From positions 62,001 through 126,000 of the forward strand of contig NZ_JAUSUJ010000017.1 in the NCBI RefSeq assembly GCF_030813915.1: a DNA stretch of 64,000 nt, in the 5' to 3' direction. How positions within the stretch are numbered: the first letter of the stretch is position 1; the number at the start of each line of letters is the position of its first letter. Source of the DNA: Rhodoplanes tepidamans. GTDB taxonomy: Bacteria; Pseudomonadota; Alphaproteobacteria; Rhizobiales; Xanthobacteraceae. This document shows, one piece after another, positions 16,910 through 24,881 of the stretch. The notes beneath the pieces were generated by a model. That model searched no databases. It was not told where the DNA came from and was given only the letters and a program-made list of their open reading frames with translations. A program made the position numbers and the translations under genes.

Positions 16910-19177
16910 ATGGACGCCGACGTCAAGACCCAGCTCGCCTTCCACGTGCTCGGACGCAGCGCCGCCGGCGGCAAGCCGGCCGACAGCGTCGGGCGGCTGC
17001 GGCCGGCGCTGCTCGCCGCGTTCACGGATCTGACGCGGCTGCGCCACGACTACCCGCTGGTGCTGGTGCGCGACGCGGCGCCGGCCGAGGCGGTGCAGAC
17101 GCTCTCCGGTCTCGTCGGCGCGGCCCTGCAGGCGGCGGCGCCGCGCGGCGCCGCCGGCGAGCGCATGCGCCGCCAGGTGCTGCGGCTGGAGCGCGAGATC
17201 CGCCGGCGGTCGGCGCAGGGCGGGCTCCTCTCCGCCGTGTGGGACGAGGCGGCCGCCGCGCTCGCCGCCGAGGGCGAGGCCGGCTTCGCCGAGAGCGCCG
17301 CCGCGGCACGCGCCGCCGTCACGGTCGACGGCGAGCTCCTCGACTGCTCGGCCGCGACGCCGCTGCGGCTGGTCCGCCACATCTGGCGCCTCGTCCAGGA
17401 GCAGAAGCTCGCCGGCCTGGTCGGGCGGGTCGAGAACATCATCCTCGATCTCACCGAGATTCTCGCCGCCGACCTCGCCCGCTCCGAGGTGGGCCGGGCG
17501 CCCGACGCGCTGTCGGCCGCGGTCGGCCCGGGATTCGCGTCGCTGTTCGACTTCGGCACCATGTCGCAGCTCCTCGGCTCGGTGTCGGCCTCCGGGCCGG
17601 TATCGAAGCGCCGCCGCCGCCGCATCGAGCAGGCGCTCGCCGTGCTGGAGGCGCAGCCGCTCATCACGGCGTTGCGCGCCCGCGACCGCGCCGCCGAGGA
17701 GAAGGCGCTCGACGCCCTGGTGGTCACCGACTGCGCCGGGGCGCTCGCCGCCTGGCGGGCGCGCCGGCCGGACCTCGTCGCGCTGATCAGGGCGATCGCC
17801 ATCGCCGAGCTGGAGATCGACGGGCGCTACTCGGAGGAGGAGCACGACCCGTTCTTCGCGGCCTTCCAGGAGTCGTCGCTCGGCGCGGCCGACCTGGCGC
17901 TCGGGCCCGACATGCTGGTCTGCGTCGAGGACGCCGGCGCGCTGCGCCGCGCCGAGGTGCTGGAGCTGCTCGCCGCCGGCGTGCCGGCGACCGTGCTGGT
18001 CGTCACCGACGACGTGCTCGGCGACCCCGGCGTCGACGCGGGCGGCCCGACGCTCGCCGGCACCCGCCTCGCCACCATGGCGACCGGTCTCGACGACGTC
18101 TTCGTGCTGCAGGCCTCGGTCGCGGCGCTCGGCCGCTGCGGCGGCCGCATCGCCCGCGGCCTCGCCTATGCGGGACCGACGCTGATCTCGGTCTACACCG
18201 GTGCCGGCGCGGCCGACGATCCGGTGCCGCCCTATCTGCGCGCCGCCGCGGCGACGCAGGCGCGGGTGTTCCCGTCCTTCACCTACGATCCGTCCGCCGG
18301 CCCCGGCCTCGCCGAGCGCTGGGACGTCGCCGACAATCCGCGGCCCGACGCCGACTGGAGCGTCCATCCGTTCCGCTGCGAGGACACCAAGCAGCAGCGC
18401 ATCGTCGGCGAGATCGCCTTCACGGCGGCCGACCTGATCGCCGGCGATCCGCGCCATGCCGGGCTGTTCTCGCTGGTCGAGAGCGCCCACTGGACCGACG
18501 CGATGGTGCCGGTCGACGCCTGGCTCGCCGGTCCGCAGCCGGCCGGCGCCGTGCCCTATGTGCCGGTGGTCGACGAGCAGAACCGGCTGTGGCGCGCCGT
18601 GGCGAGCGAGCCGGTGATCACCGCGACGCGGCGGGCCCGCGAGGCGTGGCATCGCCTGCAGGAGCTCGGCGACATCCACAACTCGTGGGCGGAGCGCCGC
18701 GCCGCGGCGGACCGCCTCGCCTTCGAGCAGGCCGCCCGCGAGGCGGCCGCCGCCGATGCCGCCGCGGCGGGCGCGGAGGCGCCGGCCGAGGCGCCCGCGC
18801 CGGCCCCGGTGCCCGCGCCTGCAGCGGCCGCACCCGCCGCCGCCAAGGCGCCGGCCACGGAGGCAGCCAAGCCGGCGGCAAAGCCGGCGGCGAAGCCCGC
18901 GCCGGCGCCCGAGCCGCCGCCGGCACCGAGCGGCGAGGCCTATGTCGAGACGCCGCGCTGCACGAGCTGCAACGCCTGCCTGCAGGTGAACGCCCGGCTG
19001 TTCGTCTACGACGGCAACAAGCAGGCGACAATCGGCGACCTCTCGGCCGGCACCTTCCGCCAGCTCGTCGAGGCGGCCGAGAGCTGCCCGGTCGGCATCA
19101 TCCATCCCGGCGAGCCGCGCAACCCGAACGAGTCCGATCTCGACGATCTCCGCCGCCGCGCGAAGGCGTTCGGCTGA
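16910..19177 (+). CDS. Uncharacterised 755-residue protein with C-terminal ferredoxin domain
   Basis: Not recognised as a whole. Residues 1 to about 600 form an Ala/Arg-rich, probably soluble region; in its last third GPTLISVYTGAGA and PYLRAAAATQARVFPS faintly recall a segment of pyruvate:ferredoxin oxidoreductases. A linker of about 75 residues made of Ala, Pro and Lys follows. The C-terminus (about 675-755) is a small [4Fe-4S] ferredoxin with Cys684, Cys687, Cys690 and Cys726 (CTSCNAC and ESCPVG). It lies 35 bases after the Kor beta gene, so it is probably the dedicated electron acceptor or scaffold of that enzyme. The long N-terminal part is the unknown. Confidence 0.75.
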   Translation: MDADVKTQLAFHVLGRSAAGGKPADSVGRLRPALLAAFTDLTRLRHDYPLVLVRDAAPAEAVQTLSGLVGAALQAAAPRGAAGERMRRQVLRLEREIRRRSAQGGLLSAVWDEAAAALAAEGEAGFAESAAAARAAVTVDGELLDCSAATPLRLVRHIWRLVQEQKLAGLVGRVENIILDLTEILAADLARSEVGRAPDALSAAVGPGFASLFDFGTMSQLLGSVSASGPVSKRRRRRIEQALAVLEAQPLITALRARDRAAEEKALDALVVTDCAGALAAWRARRPDLVALIRAIAIAELEIDGRYSEEEHDPFFAAFQESSLGAADLALGPDMLVCVEDAGALRRAEVLELLAAGVPATVLVVTDDVLGDPGVDAGGPTLAGTRLATMATGLDDVFVLQASVAALGRCGGRIARGLAYAGPTLISVYTGAGAADDPVPPYLRAAAATQARVFPSFTYDPSAGPGLAERWDVADNPRPDADWSVHPFRCEDTKQQRIVGEIAFTAADLIAGDPRHAGLFSLVESAHWTDAMVPVDAWLAGPQPAGAVPYVPVVDEQNRLWRAVASEPVITATRRAREAWHRLQELGDIHNSWAERRAAADRLAFEQAAREAAAADAAAAGAEAPAEAPAPAPVPAPAAAAPAAAKAPATEAAKPAAKPAAKPAPAPEPPPAPSGEAYVETPRCTSCNACLQVNARLFVYDGNKQATIGDLSAGTFRQLVEAAESCPVGIIHPGEPRNPNESDLDDLRRRAKAFG

Positions 19178-19313
19178 CGCGCGGTCGGCGGCCGACTCAC
19201 GGCTGTCATGCAGAGCAGCCCGGCCTCGCGCCGGCATCCCCCGGCGCGGTTCTTGCTTTTTTCAAGGCGCCCGCGGTTCGCTCCGCCGGCGGGCAGGACC
19301 GGGGGGTGAGGGC

Positions 19314-20105
19314 GTGGATCCGAAGCAGGCCAGGCGCAAGCGGCATCTCGTGCGCGCCGTCGTCGAAACCGCTGCGGCGCCGGTGCTGGCGCTGCTGCTC
19401 CTTCTGGCGTGGCAGGTGGGCGCGCCGCTCGCCGGGCTCTCCGCCTTCATCCTGCCGACGCCGTGGCAGATCCTGTCGCGCATCGCGGCCGACCATCAGC
19501 TCATCGCCGTGCACGCCGGGGTGACGCTGTTCGAGACGGTGGCGGGCTTCCTGATCGCAGCCGTGGCGGGGGTCGGCACGGCGCTGATGATCTTCTACTC
19601 GCGCATCTTCGAGCGGGCCATCTACCCGCTGCTGGTGGCGCTGCAGACCATCCCGAAGGTCGCGCTGGCGCCGCTGCTGGTGCTGTATTTCGGCTACGGC
19701 TTCGCGCCCAAGCTCTTCCTCGCCTTCCTGCTCGCCTTCTTCCCGATCGTCATCGCCACCGTGGTCGGGCTCGAGGGGCTCGACAAGGCGATGGTCAATC
19801 TCGTCCGCTCGATGGGGGCGAGCGAGTGGCAGACCTTCTTCAAGATCCGCCTGCCGGCGGCGCTGCCGAGCCTGTTCGGCGGCCTCAAGGTCGGCATCAG
19901 CCTGGCCGTGATCGGCGCCGTCATCGGCGAGTATGTCGCGGCCGAGATGGGGCTCGGCTACCTGCAGCTGCAGGCGAGCGCGCAGTTCGACACGACGCTG
20001 AGCTTCGCCGCGATGGTGGTCATCGCGGCGCTCGGCGTCGTCACCTTCTGGGGCCTGGAGGTGCTGGAGAAGCGCGCCGTGTTCCAGCGCGAGGCGGCAC
20101 GATGA
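19314..20105 (+). CDS. ABC transporter permease (NitT/TauT type)
   Basis: Inner-membrane permease of 263 residues with about six hydrophobic segments and the cytoplasmic EAA-like loop MGASEWQTFFKIRLPAALP, which docks the ATPase. The family imports nitrate, taurine, aliphatic sulfonates, pyrimidine precursors and similar small molecules; the substrate here cannot be told. The start is a GTG at 19314. The stop codon overlaps the ATG of the ATPase gene (ATGA). No periplasmic binding protein is encoded beside it, which is unusual for an importer; the partner may be elsewhere on the chromosome. Confidence 0.88.
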   Translation: MDPKQARRKRHLVRAVVETAAAPVLALLLLLAWQVGAPLAGLSAFILPTPWQILSRIAADHQLIAVHAGVTLFETVAGFLIAAVAGVGTALMIFYSRIFERAIYPLLVALQTIPKVALAPLLVLYFGYGFAPKLFLAFLLAFFPIVIATVVGLEGLDKAMVNLVRSMGASEWQTFFKIRLPAALPSLFGGLKVGISLAVIGAVIGEYVAAEMGLGYLQLQASAQFDTTLSFAAMVVIAALGVVTFWGLEVLEKRAVFQREAAR

Positions 20106-20914
20106 AGGACCCGACACCGGCGACGGCGCGCCTGCACGGCGCCGCGGTCGCGATCGAGACCGTCACCAAGAGCTACGAGCTGCGCGACGGCGGCGACCTG
20201 CTGGCGCTCGACCGCTGCGATCTGTCGATCACGCCGGGCGCCTTCGTCGCCATCGTCGGGCCGAGCGGCTGCGGCAAGAGCACGCTCCTGTCGCTGGTCG
20301 CCGGCCTCGCGCGGCCCTCCACGGGCCGCATCCTGATCGACGGCGAGGAGGTGAGGCGGCCGCACGCCAAGGTCGGCGTCGTCTTCCAGACCGACCTGCT
20401 GCTCTACTGGCGCACCGTGATGGACAACATCCTGCTGCCGGTGGAGATCAAGGGCTGGCGGCGCGAGGATTACCTGCCGCGCGCCGAGCGGCTGCTCGAG
20501 CAGGTCGGGCTCGCCGGCTTCGCCGGCAAGTATCCGAGCGAGCTGTCCGGCGGCATGCGCCAGCGCACCGCGATCTGCCGCGCTTTGGTGCAGGAGCCCG
20601 GCCTCCTGCTGATGGACGAGCCGTTCGGCGCGCTCGACGCGCTCACCCGCGAGCAGATGATCTCGGACCTGCAGGCGATGTGGCTGTCGGTCGGCAACAC
20701 GGTGCTGTTCATCACCCACTCGATCGAAGAGGCGGTGTTCCTCGCCGACCGCGTGCTGGTGATGTCGCCGCGGCCGGGCCGCATCGATCTCGACCTCACC
20801 GTCTCGATCGAGCGCCCGCGCAGCTGGCGCAGCCGCACCGACCAGGCCTTCATCGACCACATGTCGCAGATCCGCGGCATCTTCGAGGCCCGCGGCGTGC
20901 TGAGCAAAGAGTAG
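20102..20914 (+). CDS. ABC transporter ATP-binding protein (NitT/TauT type)
   Basis: The 270-residue ATPase that powers the permease encoded just upstream with a four-base overlap. Walker A is GPSGCGKST, the signature is LSGGMRQR, and Walker B runs LLLMDEPFGALD, the form typical of nitrate/taurine-type ATPases; the H-loop is seen in FITHSIEEA. The gene is convergent with the membrane hydrolase, 26 bases away. It is the last gene of a two-gene unit that starts 136 bases after the ferredoxin-domain protein, so read-through from the Kor operon is possible. Confidence 0.92.
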   Translation: MKDPTPATARLHGAAVAIETVTKSYELRDGGDLLALDRCDLSITPGAFVAIVGPSGCGKSTLLSLVAGLARPSTGRILIDGEEVRRPHAKVGVVFQTDLLLYWRTVMDNILLPVEIKGWRREDYLPRAERLLEQVGLAGFAGKYPSELSGGMRQRTAICRALVQEPGLLLMDEPFGALDALTREQMISDLQAMWLSVGNTVLFITHSIEEAVFLADRVLVMSPRPGRIDLDLTVSIERPRSWRSRTDQAFIDHMSQIRGIFEARGVLSKE

Positions 20915-20940
20915 GGCGGCTGCGGCCCGCCTCCACTCCG

Positions 20941-22566
20941 TCACCGCACCAGCAGCGGGAACGTCACGGCGATCGCCCAGGCGAAGCCGAGCGCGTTGGC
21001 CAGCGCGCCGACCCAGGGGTGGCCGGTGCGGTGATAGGCCCAGCGGCTGAACAGGCCGTAGACGACGAAGAAGGCGAGGATCACGGGCACGATCAGGATC
21101 AGGAAGAACAGCGCCCGCAGGTTCAGCGCCACGGCGGCGGCGAGCGACAGGAGGAACAGCGCCTTGGTGGCCGCATAGGCGCCGCGACCCGTGCCGGGCC
21201 CGCGCGTCGCCCATTCGTCGGCGAGGAAATAGGGCAGGGTGCCGGCGGCGAGCGCCAGCACCAGCAGCCAGCGCGGCCCGACCGGCACGAAGGACGTGAC
21301 GAACCAGTCGATGGCCCCGCCCAACGCCCCGATCGCATAGGCCGTGACCAGCGCGGTGGCGAGCAGGAAGGCGGCGGGCGATCGCGCATCCCGGCGCGTG
21401 CTTCCGTCATTCCGGGGCGCGGACCGCAGGTCCGCGAGCCCGGAATCCATAACCCCTGCGTCTGCGTATGGATTCCGGGTCCGCTGCTTCGCAGCGTCCC
21501 GGAATGACCACCGCTTCACCAGCACCAGCATGGCCGCCGTCAGCAGGCCATACGTGGCGAAATGCACGGCGAGATAGTCGCCGACCAGCACCGGGAGAAA
21601 GCTCGTCGGCGCCTTCCACAGGAGGAGCGGCGTCAGCACGGCCGGCACCACGGCGACCGGCCACAGCCGTCGCCAAGGCAGCCCGGCGCCGCGCGGCGTC
21701 TCGCTCACCCGCGGCAGCAGGCCGGCGAGCGGCTTCGCCAGCAGCACGATGCCGAGGATCAGCAGGCCGATCCAGGCGCCGCGGTCGTCGACATAGCCGG
21801 AGTCCTTGCGGGCGAAGACGCCGTCGAGCCAGGCGAGCGCCTCGCGGCTCGACGCCGGGCTGTACAGCACGGCGATGTGCTCGACGCTCGGCGAGAAGGC
21901 GGCGCGCCGCGCCGTGCCGTCGGAAAAGCGTCCATAGGTGACACCCGGCTGGACCGCGTCGCCGAACGACAGGCCGACGGCGCGCAGCGCCTCCTCCTTC
22001 AGGCGGCGCTCCCAGTCGCCGACCACGACCAGCAGGTTCTTCGGGCTGTCGGCCGTGACGGCCGGCGAGAACATCGACACCGCGACCACGGCGGCGATGC
22101 CGGGATCGGCCTGGGCGGCACGCACGATGATGTCGGAGGCCATCGAATGGCCGAGCACGGCGAGCCGCCCGTCGCCGCCCGCCAGCGTGCGCGCGAAGGC
22201 GGCGACGCGGCCGACCTCGTCGACCAGGAAGTTGGTGGTGCCGCTCACCCGGGTGATGTCGCCGCCGAGCTTCTCGGCATTCCGCCCGTGTCCCAGGAAG
22301 TCGAACGTCACCGCGACGTAGCCGTTGCGCGCCAGCGTCACGGCGAAGGGCTGCATGAGCTGCTGCGAGCCGGCGAAGCCGTGCGCGATCACCACCACGG
22401 GCGCCGGCGGCCCGCCGGCGAGGCGATAGACCGTGACGGGCGTCGGCCCCACACGGGTGCGCGCGATGTCGAGCCCCGCCGTGGTGGCGACGAGCTGCCA
22501 CAGCGCCACCGCGATGGCGACGGCCGCGAGGAGACCGAGGACGAGATCGCGAAAGGAACGGGTCAC
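20941..22566 (-). CDS. Membrane-bound alpha/beta hydrolase carrying a palindromic repeat
   Basis: A 541-residue protein with one N-terminal membrane helix, an alpha/beta-hydrolase domain and about six C-terminal membrane helices. The nucleophile elbow is LGHSMASD (GHSMA), and VIAHGFAGSQQLM is the likely oxyanion-hole region. The GTG at 22566 was chosen: GAGG precedes it and it removes an implausible 27-residue leader. Between C-terminal helices, the codons at 21406-21508 are a palindromic repeat that the frame reads through, giving a polar insert (about KRWSFRDAAKQ to RDARSP). Substrate unknown. It is not clearly linked to its neighbours. Confidence 0.8.
   Translation of the reverse strand: MTRSFRDLVLGLLAAVAIAVALWQLVATTAGLDIARTRVGPTPVTVYRLAGGPPAPVVVIAHGFAGSQQLMQPFAVTLARNGYVAVTFDFLGHGRNAEKLGGDITRVSGTTNFLVDEVGRVAAFARTLAGGDGRLAVLGHSMASDIIVRAAQADPGIAAVVAVSMFSPAVTADSPKNLLVVVGDWERRLKEEALRAVGLSFGDAVQPGVTYGRFSDGTARRAAFSPSVEHIAVLYSPASSREALAWLDGVFARKDSGYVDDRGAWIGLLILGIVLLAKPLAGLLPRVSETPRGAGLPWRRLWPVAVVPAVLTPLLLWKAPTSFLPVLVGDYLAVHFATYGLLTAAMLVLVKRWSFRDAAKQRTRNPYADAGVMDSGLADLRSAPRNDGSTRRDARSPAAFLLATALVTAYAIGALGGAIDWFVTSFVPVGPRWLLVLALAAGTLPYFLADEWATRGPGTGRGAYAATKALFLLSLAAAVALNLRALFFLILIVPVILAFFVVYGLFSRWAYHRTGHPWVGALANALGFAWAIAVTFPLLVR
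21406..21508. repeat. Palindromic repeat, family C, inside a coding sequence
   Basis: Outer arms GTCATTCCGGGG and CCCGGAATGAC, with inner pairs CCCGGAATCCAT / ATGGATTCCGGG and GGACCGCAGGTCC. Elements of this look are usually intergenic in Hyphomicrobiales, but this one lies within the hydrolase gene and keeps its reading frame open. Confidence 0.75.
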
Positions 22567-22662
22567 GGAGCCTCGTGCGGTTGCGAGCACCCCGTGGGTA
22601 TGGCGACGCGGTGCGGCGGGCGCAAGCGCGGGGGTGTCGCGGACCACTTGCCCCGAATTCTG

Positions 22663-22741
22663 CTCATTCCCGCGAAAGCGGGAATCCAGGGCGACTTGCC
22701 GTGTCGCCCCTGGGTCCCGGCCTTCGCGGGGACGAGCGGAA
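22663..22741. repeat. Palindromic repeat, family B
   Basis: ATTCCCGC...GCGGGAAT followed by AGGGCGAC...GTCGCCCCTGG and a CCTTCGCGGGGACGA end. A close copy lies at 63496-63577. It occupies the gap between the hydrolase and TPP-enzyme genes, both on the minus strand. Confidence 0.75.
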
Positions 22742-22749
22742 CGGATGGT

Positions 22750-24555
22750 CTACAGCGCCCCGTCCAGCATCAGCTCGATGAGGAACGGCTCGTCGTCGGC
22801 GAGCGCACGGTCGAGGGCTTGGGCGATCTGGTCGGGGCGCTCGACCCGCACGGCCGACACCCCCAGTCCCTGCGCCAGGAGGTCGAAGCGCAGGTTCTGG
22901 GGCGCGAGGTCGAAGCTCTCCGGAAACGGATCGTCCGGCGGCAGGCCGAGCTCCTGCCGATAGGCCTGCAGATTGTACTCGAGGATGCGGTACTTGCGAT
23001 TGTTCAGCAGCACGAACTTGGCGCCGACGCGGTGGCGTGCCGCGGTCGCCAGCGCCTGCACGGTGGAGATGCCGCCGCCGTCGCCGGCGAAGCCGAACAC
23101 CACGCGGTCCGGCTGCGCGATCTTCAGGCCCACCGCGCCGGGCAGGCCGGTGCCGAGCATGCCGCAGCGGGTCTGGAACCAGGTGCCCGGCACGTCGGGC
23201 GGCAGATGGCGCAGGAGCTCGGGCGCGTGGGTCAGCGCCTCGTCGAAGATCACGGCCGGCTCCGGCAGCGCCTTAAGCCGCGCGGCGAGCGCCGCGAAGA
23301 AGCGCGGCGCCCGCATCGGCAGCGTGTCGGGCAGCGCCGCGTCGGCGGCGAGCGCCTGACGCTGCGCCGCCGCCTTCGCGGCGCCGTGCCGCTCGGTCCG
23401 CGCGCGGGCGCGGGCCCGCTCCGCCTCGGTCGTCCGGGCGCGCAGCGCGGCGGCGAGGCGGCCGAGCGCCAGCTTCGGATCGGCGAGCATCCCGATGTCG
23501 ACGCCGTCGTTCTTGCCGATCTCCGAGACGCCGAGATCGATCTGCACCAGCTTCGCGCCGTCGGCGAACACGCCCGCCGTGAGCGGAAAAACCTCGGGCA
23601 GCACCGTGGTGCCGACGATCAGCACCACGTCGGCGGCGGCCGTCACGGGCCGGCTCGCGGTGCCGAACATGTGGCCGAGAAAGCCGCCGAACAGCGGATG
23701 CGAGGCCGGCATGTTCACCTCGGAGGCGTTGCCGCCCCACGCCACGGCGCCCAGCAACTCGGCGACCGCGACGAGCTCGTCCTGGGCGTCGGCGGCGGCG
23801 ATCCCGTCGCCCATGAGGATCAGCGGCCGCTCGCCGCCGCGCAGGAGATCGGCCGCGGCCGCGATCGTCGCGTCGTCCGGCGCGACGCGGGTCTCGACCA
23901 GCCGGGTCGGCACCACGGCCTCGGGGCAGGGCTGGTCGAGCACGTCCATGGGCAGGGTGAGGAACACCGGCCCGCAGGGCGGCGTCGCCGCGGTCTTGAT
24001 GGCGCGCCGCGTCAGCCGCAGCAGCGAGCCGGGGTCGACGACGCGCCACGCGCACGGGCCGGCGTGGTCGGACTTCACGAAGGGCCGCGCGATCGCCGGC
24101 AGGTCGGCGGCCATCTGGCCGTCCAGCGCCTCGTAGCGCAGCCCCGCCTCGCCGGCGAACACCACCATCGGGGTGTAGCCGCGGCGCGCGTAGTACATCA
24201 TGCCGAGGCCGTTCGCGAGGCCCGCATAGGAGTGGAGCTGCACCAGCGCCGGCCGCCGCCACGGCCGCGGATCGCCGCCGCGCTGCACGGCCGGCGCGGC
24301 CCGCGCATAGGCGTCGGCGATCGCCACGGCGGGCCCCTCGTGCAGGGCGAGGATGTAGCGCAGGCCCGTGAACTCCGGCGCCCGCAGCGCATCGAGCAGG
24401 TTCTCCTCCGAGCTGCCGGGATTGCCGAACACATGGGTGATCCCGTCCGCCTGGAGCTGGCGCAGGAAGGCGTAGCGGCCGGTGTCGGCGGCCGGGATGG
24501 CGCGGGCCCTCGGCGGGGCCGGGGCGGTTCGGGCATCGGTGTCGGACATCGCCAT
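22750..24555 (-). CDS. TPP-dependent decarboxylase/synthase-like enzyme
   Basis: A 601-residue member of the thiamine-diphosphate enzyme family that includes acetolactate synthase and benzoylformate decarboxylase. The N-terminal catalytic Glu is in ILALHEGPAVA, preceded by HVFGNPGSSEENLL, which resembles benzoylformate decarboxylase more than acetolactate synthase. The TPP/Mg motif is GDGGGISTVQALA with LLNNRKYRILEYN after it. The ATG at 24555 has GGAGG five bases upstream. It is divergent from the NifA-controlled SDR gene, so it shares that promoter region. Substrate not assignable; a 2-ketoacid decarboxylase is the likeliest class. Confidence 0.85.
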   Translation of the reverse strand: MAMSDTDARTAPAPPRARAIPAADTGRYAFLRQLQADGITHVFGNPGSSEENLLDALRAPEFTGLRYILALHEGPAVAIADAYARAAPAVQRGGDPRPWRRPALVQLHSYAGLANGLGMMYYARRGYTPMVVFAGEAGLRYEALDGQMAADLPAIARPFVKSDHAGPCAWRVVDPGSLLRLTRRAIKTAATPPCGPVFLTLPMDVLDQPCPEAVVPTRLVETRVAPDDATIAAAADLLRGGERPLILMGDGIAAADAQDELVAVAELLGAVAWGGNASEVNMPASHPLFGGFLGHMFGTASRPVTAAADVVLIVGTTVLPEVFPLTAGVFADGAKLVQIDLGVSEIGKNDGVDIGMLADPKLALGRLAAALRARTTEAERARARARTERHGAAKAAAQRQALAADAALPDTLPMRAPRFFAALAARLKALPEPAVIFDEALTHAPELLRHLPPDVPGTWFQTRCGMLGTGLPGAVGLKIAQPDRVVFGFAGDGGGISTVQALATAARHRVGAKFVLLNNRKYRILEYNLQAYRQELGLPPDDPFPESFDLAPQNLRFDLLAQGLGVSAVRVERPDQIAQALDRALADDEPFLIELMLDGAL

Positions 24556-24695
24556 GCTGCCTCCGCGCGCGCGACGGGACCTCGGCCGCACGCCCCGGAC
24601 GGGGTGGCGGGGTGAAGCACGCTTCGGTTGCGAGTATGTCCGATAAACGTTCAGATTGTAAACGTCGGCGGGCACCATCATCGGTCCGCTCCGGT

Positions 24696-24711
24696 TGTCG
24701 GATTTGCGACA
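24696..24711. promoter_or_regulatory. NifA upstream activator site 1 of the SDR gene
   Basis: TGTCGGATTTGCGACA is a perfect TGT-N10-ACA match. It lies 117 bases before the -24 element at 24829, a normal distance for NifA acting through DNA looping. Confidence 0.75.
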
Positions 24712-24741
24712 GCGGCCGCGGGACGTCCGGCCGCGCCGGCC

Positions 24742-24757
24742 TGTCGGAAACCGGACA
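24742..24757. promoter_or_regulatory. NifA upstream activator site 2 of the SDR gene
   Basis: TGTCGGAAACCGGACA, a second perfect TGT-N10-ACA, 46 bases after the first (start to start) and about 70 bases before the -24 element. Tandem sites strengthen the call. Confidence 0.75.
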
Positions 24758-24828
24758 GCGGCCGCGGCGGTCGCGGAAAGGTGCCTGTTTTTCATGCGTC
24801 TAGTCCGCGATCCCCCGGACGGCGGAGC

Positions 24829-24843
24829 TGGCCCGCTTCCTGC
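24829..24843 (+). promoter_or_regulatory. Sigma-54 (-24/-12) promoter of the SDR gene
   Basis: TGGCCC-GCTTC-CTGC matches TGGCAC-N5-TTGC with the invariant GG and GC at the right spacing. The start codon lies 38 bases downstream. With the two NifA sites it makes the SDR gene part of the nif regulon. Confidence 0.75.
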
Positions 24844-24881
24844 TATCCTTTTGGTTGCAGCGTTGCGGCGAGGGCCGAGTC

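Larger units (their letters stand above)
24556..24881. other. Divergent promoter region, TPP enzyme / SDR
   Basis: 326 bases holding two NifA-type sites and a sigma-54 promoter directed at the SDR gene. No separate promoter for the minus-strand TPP enzyme was recognised. Confidence 0.7.
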
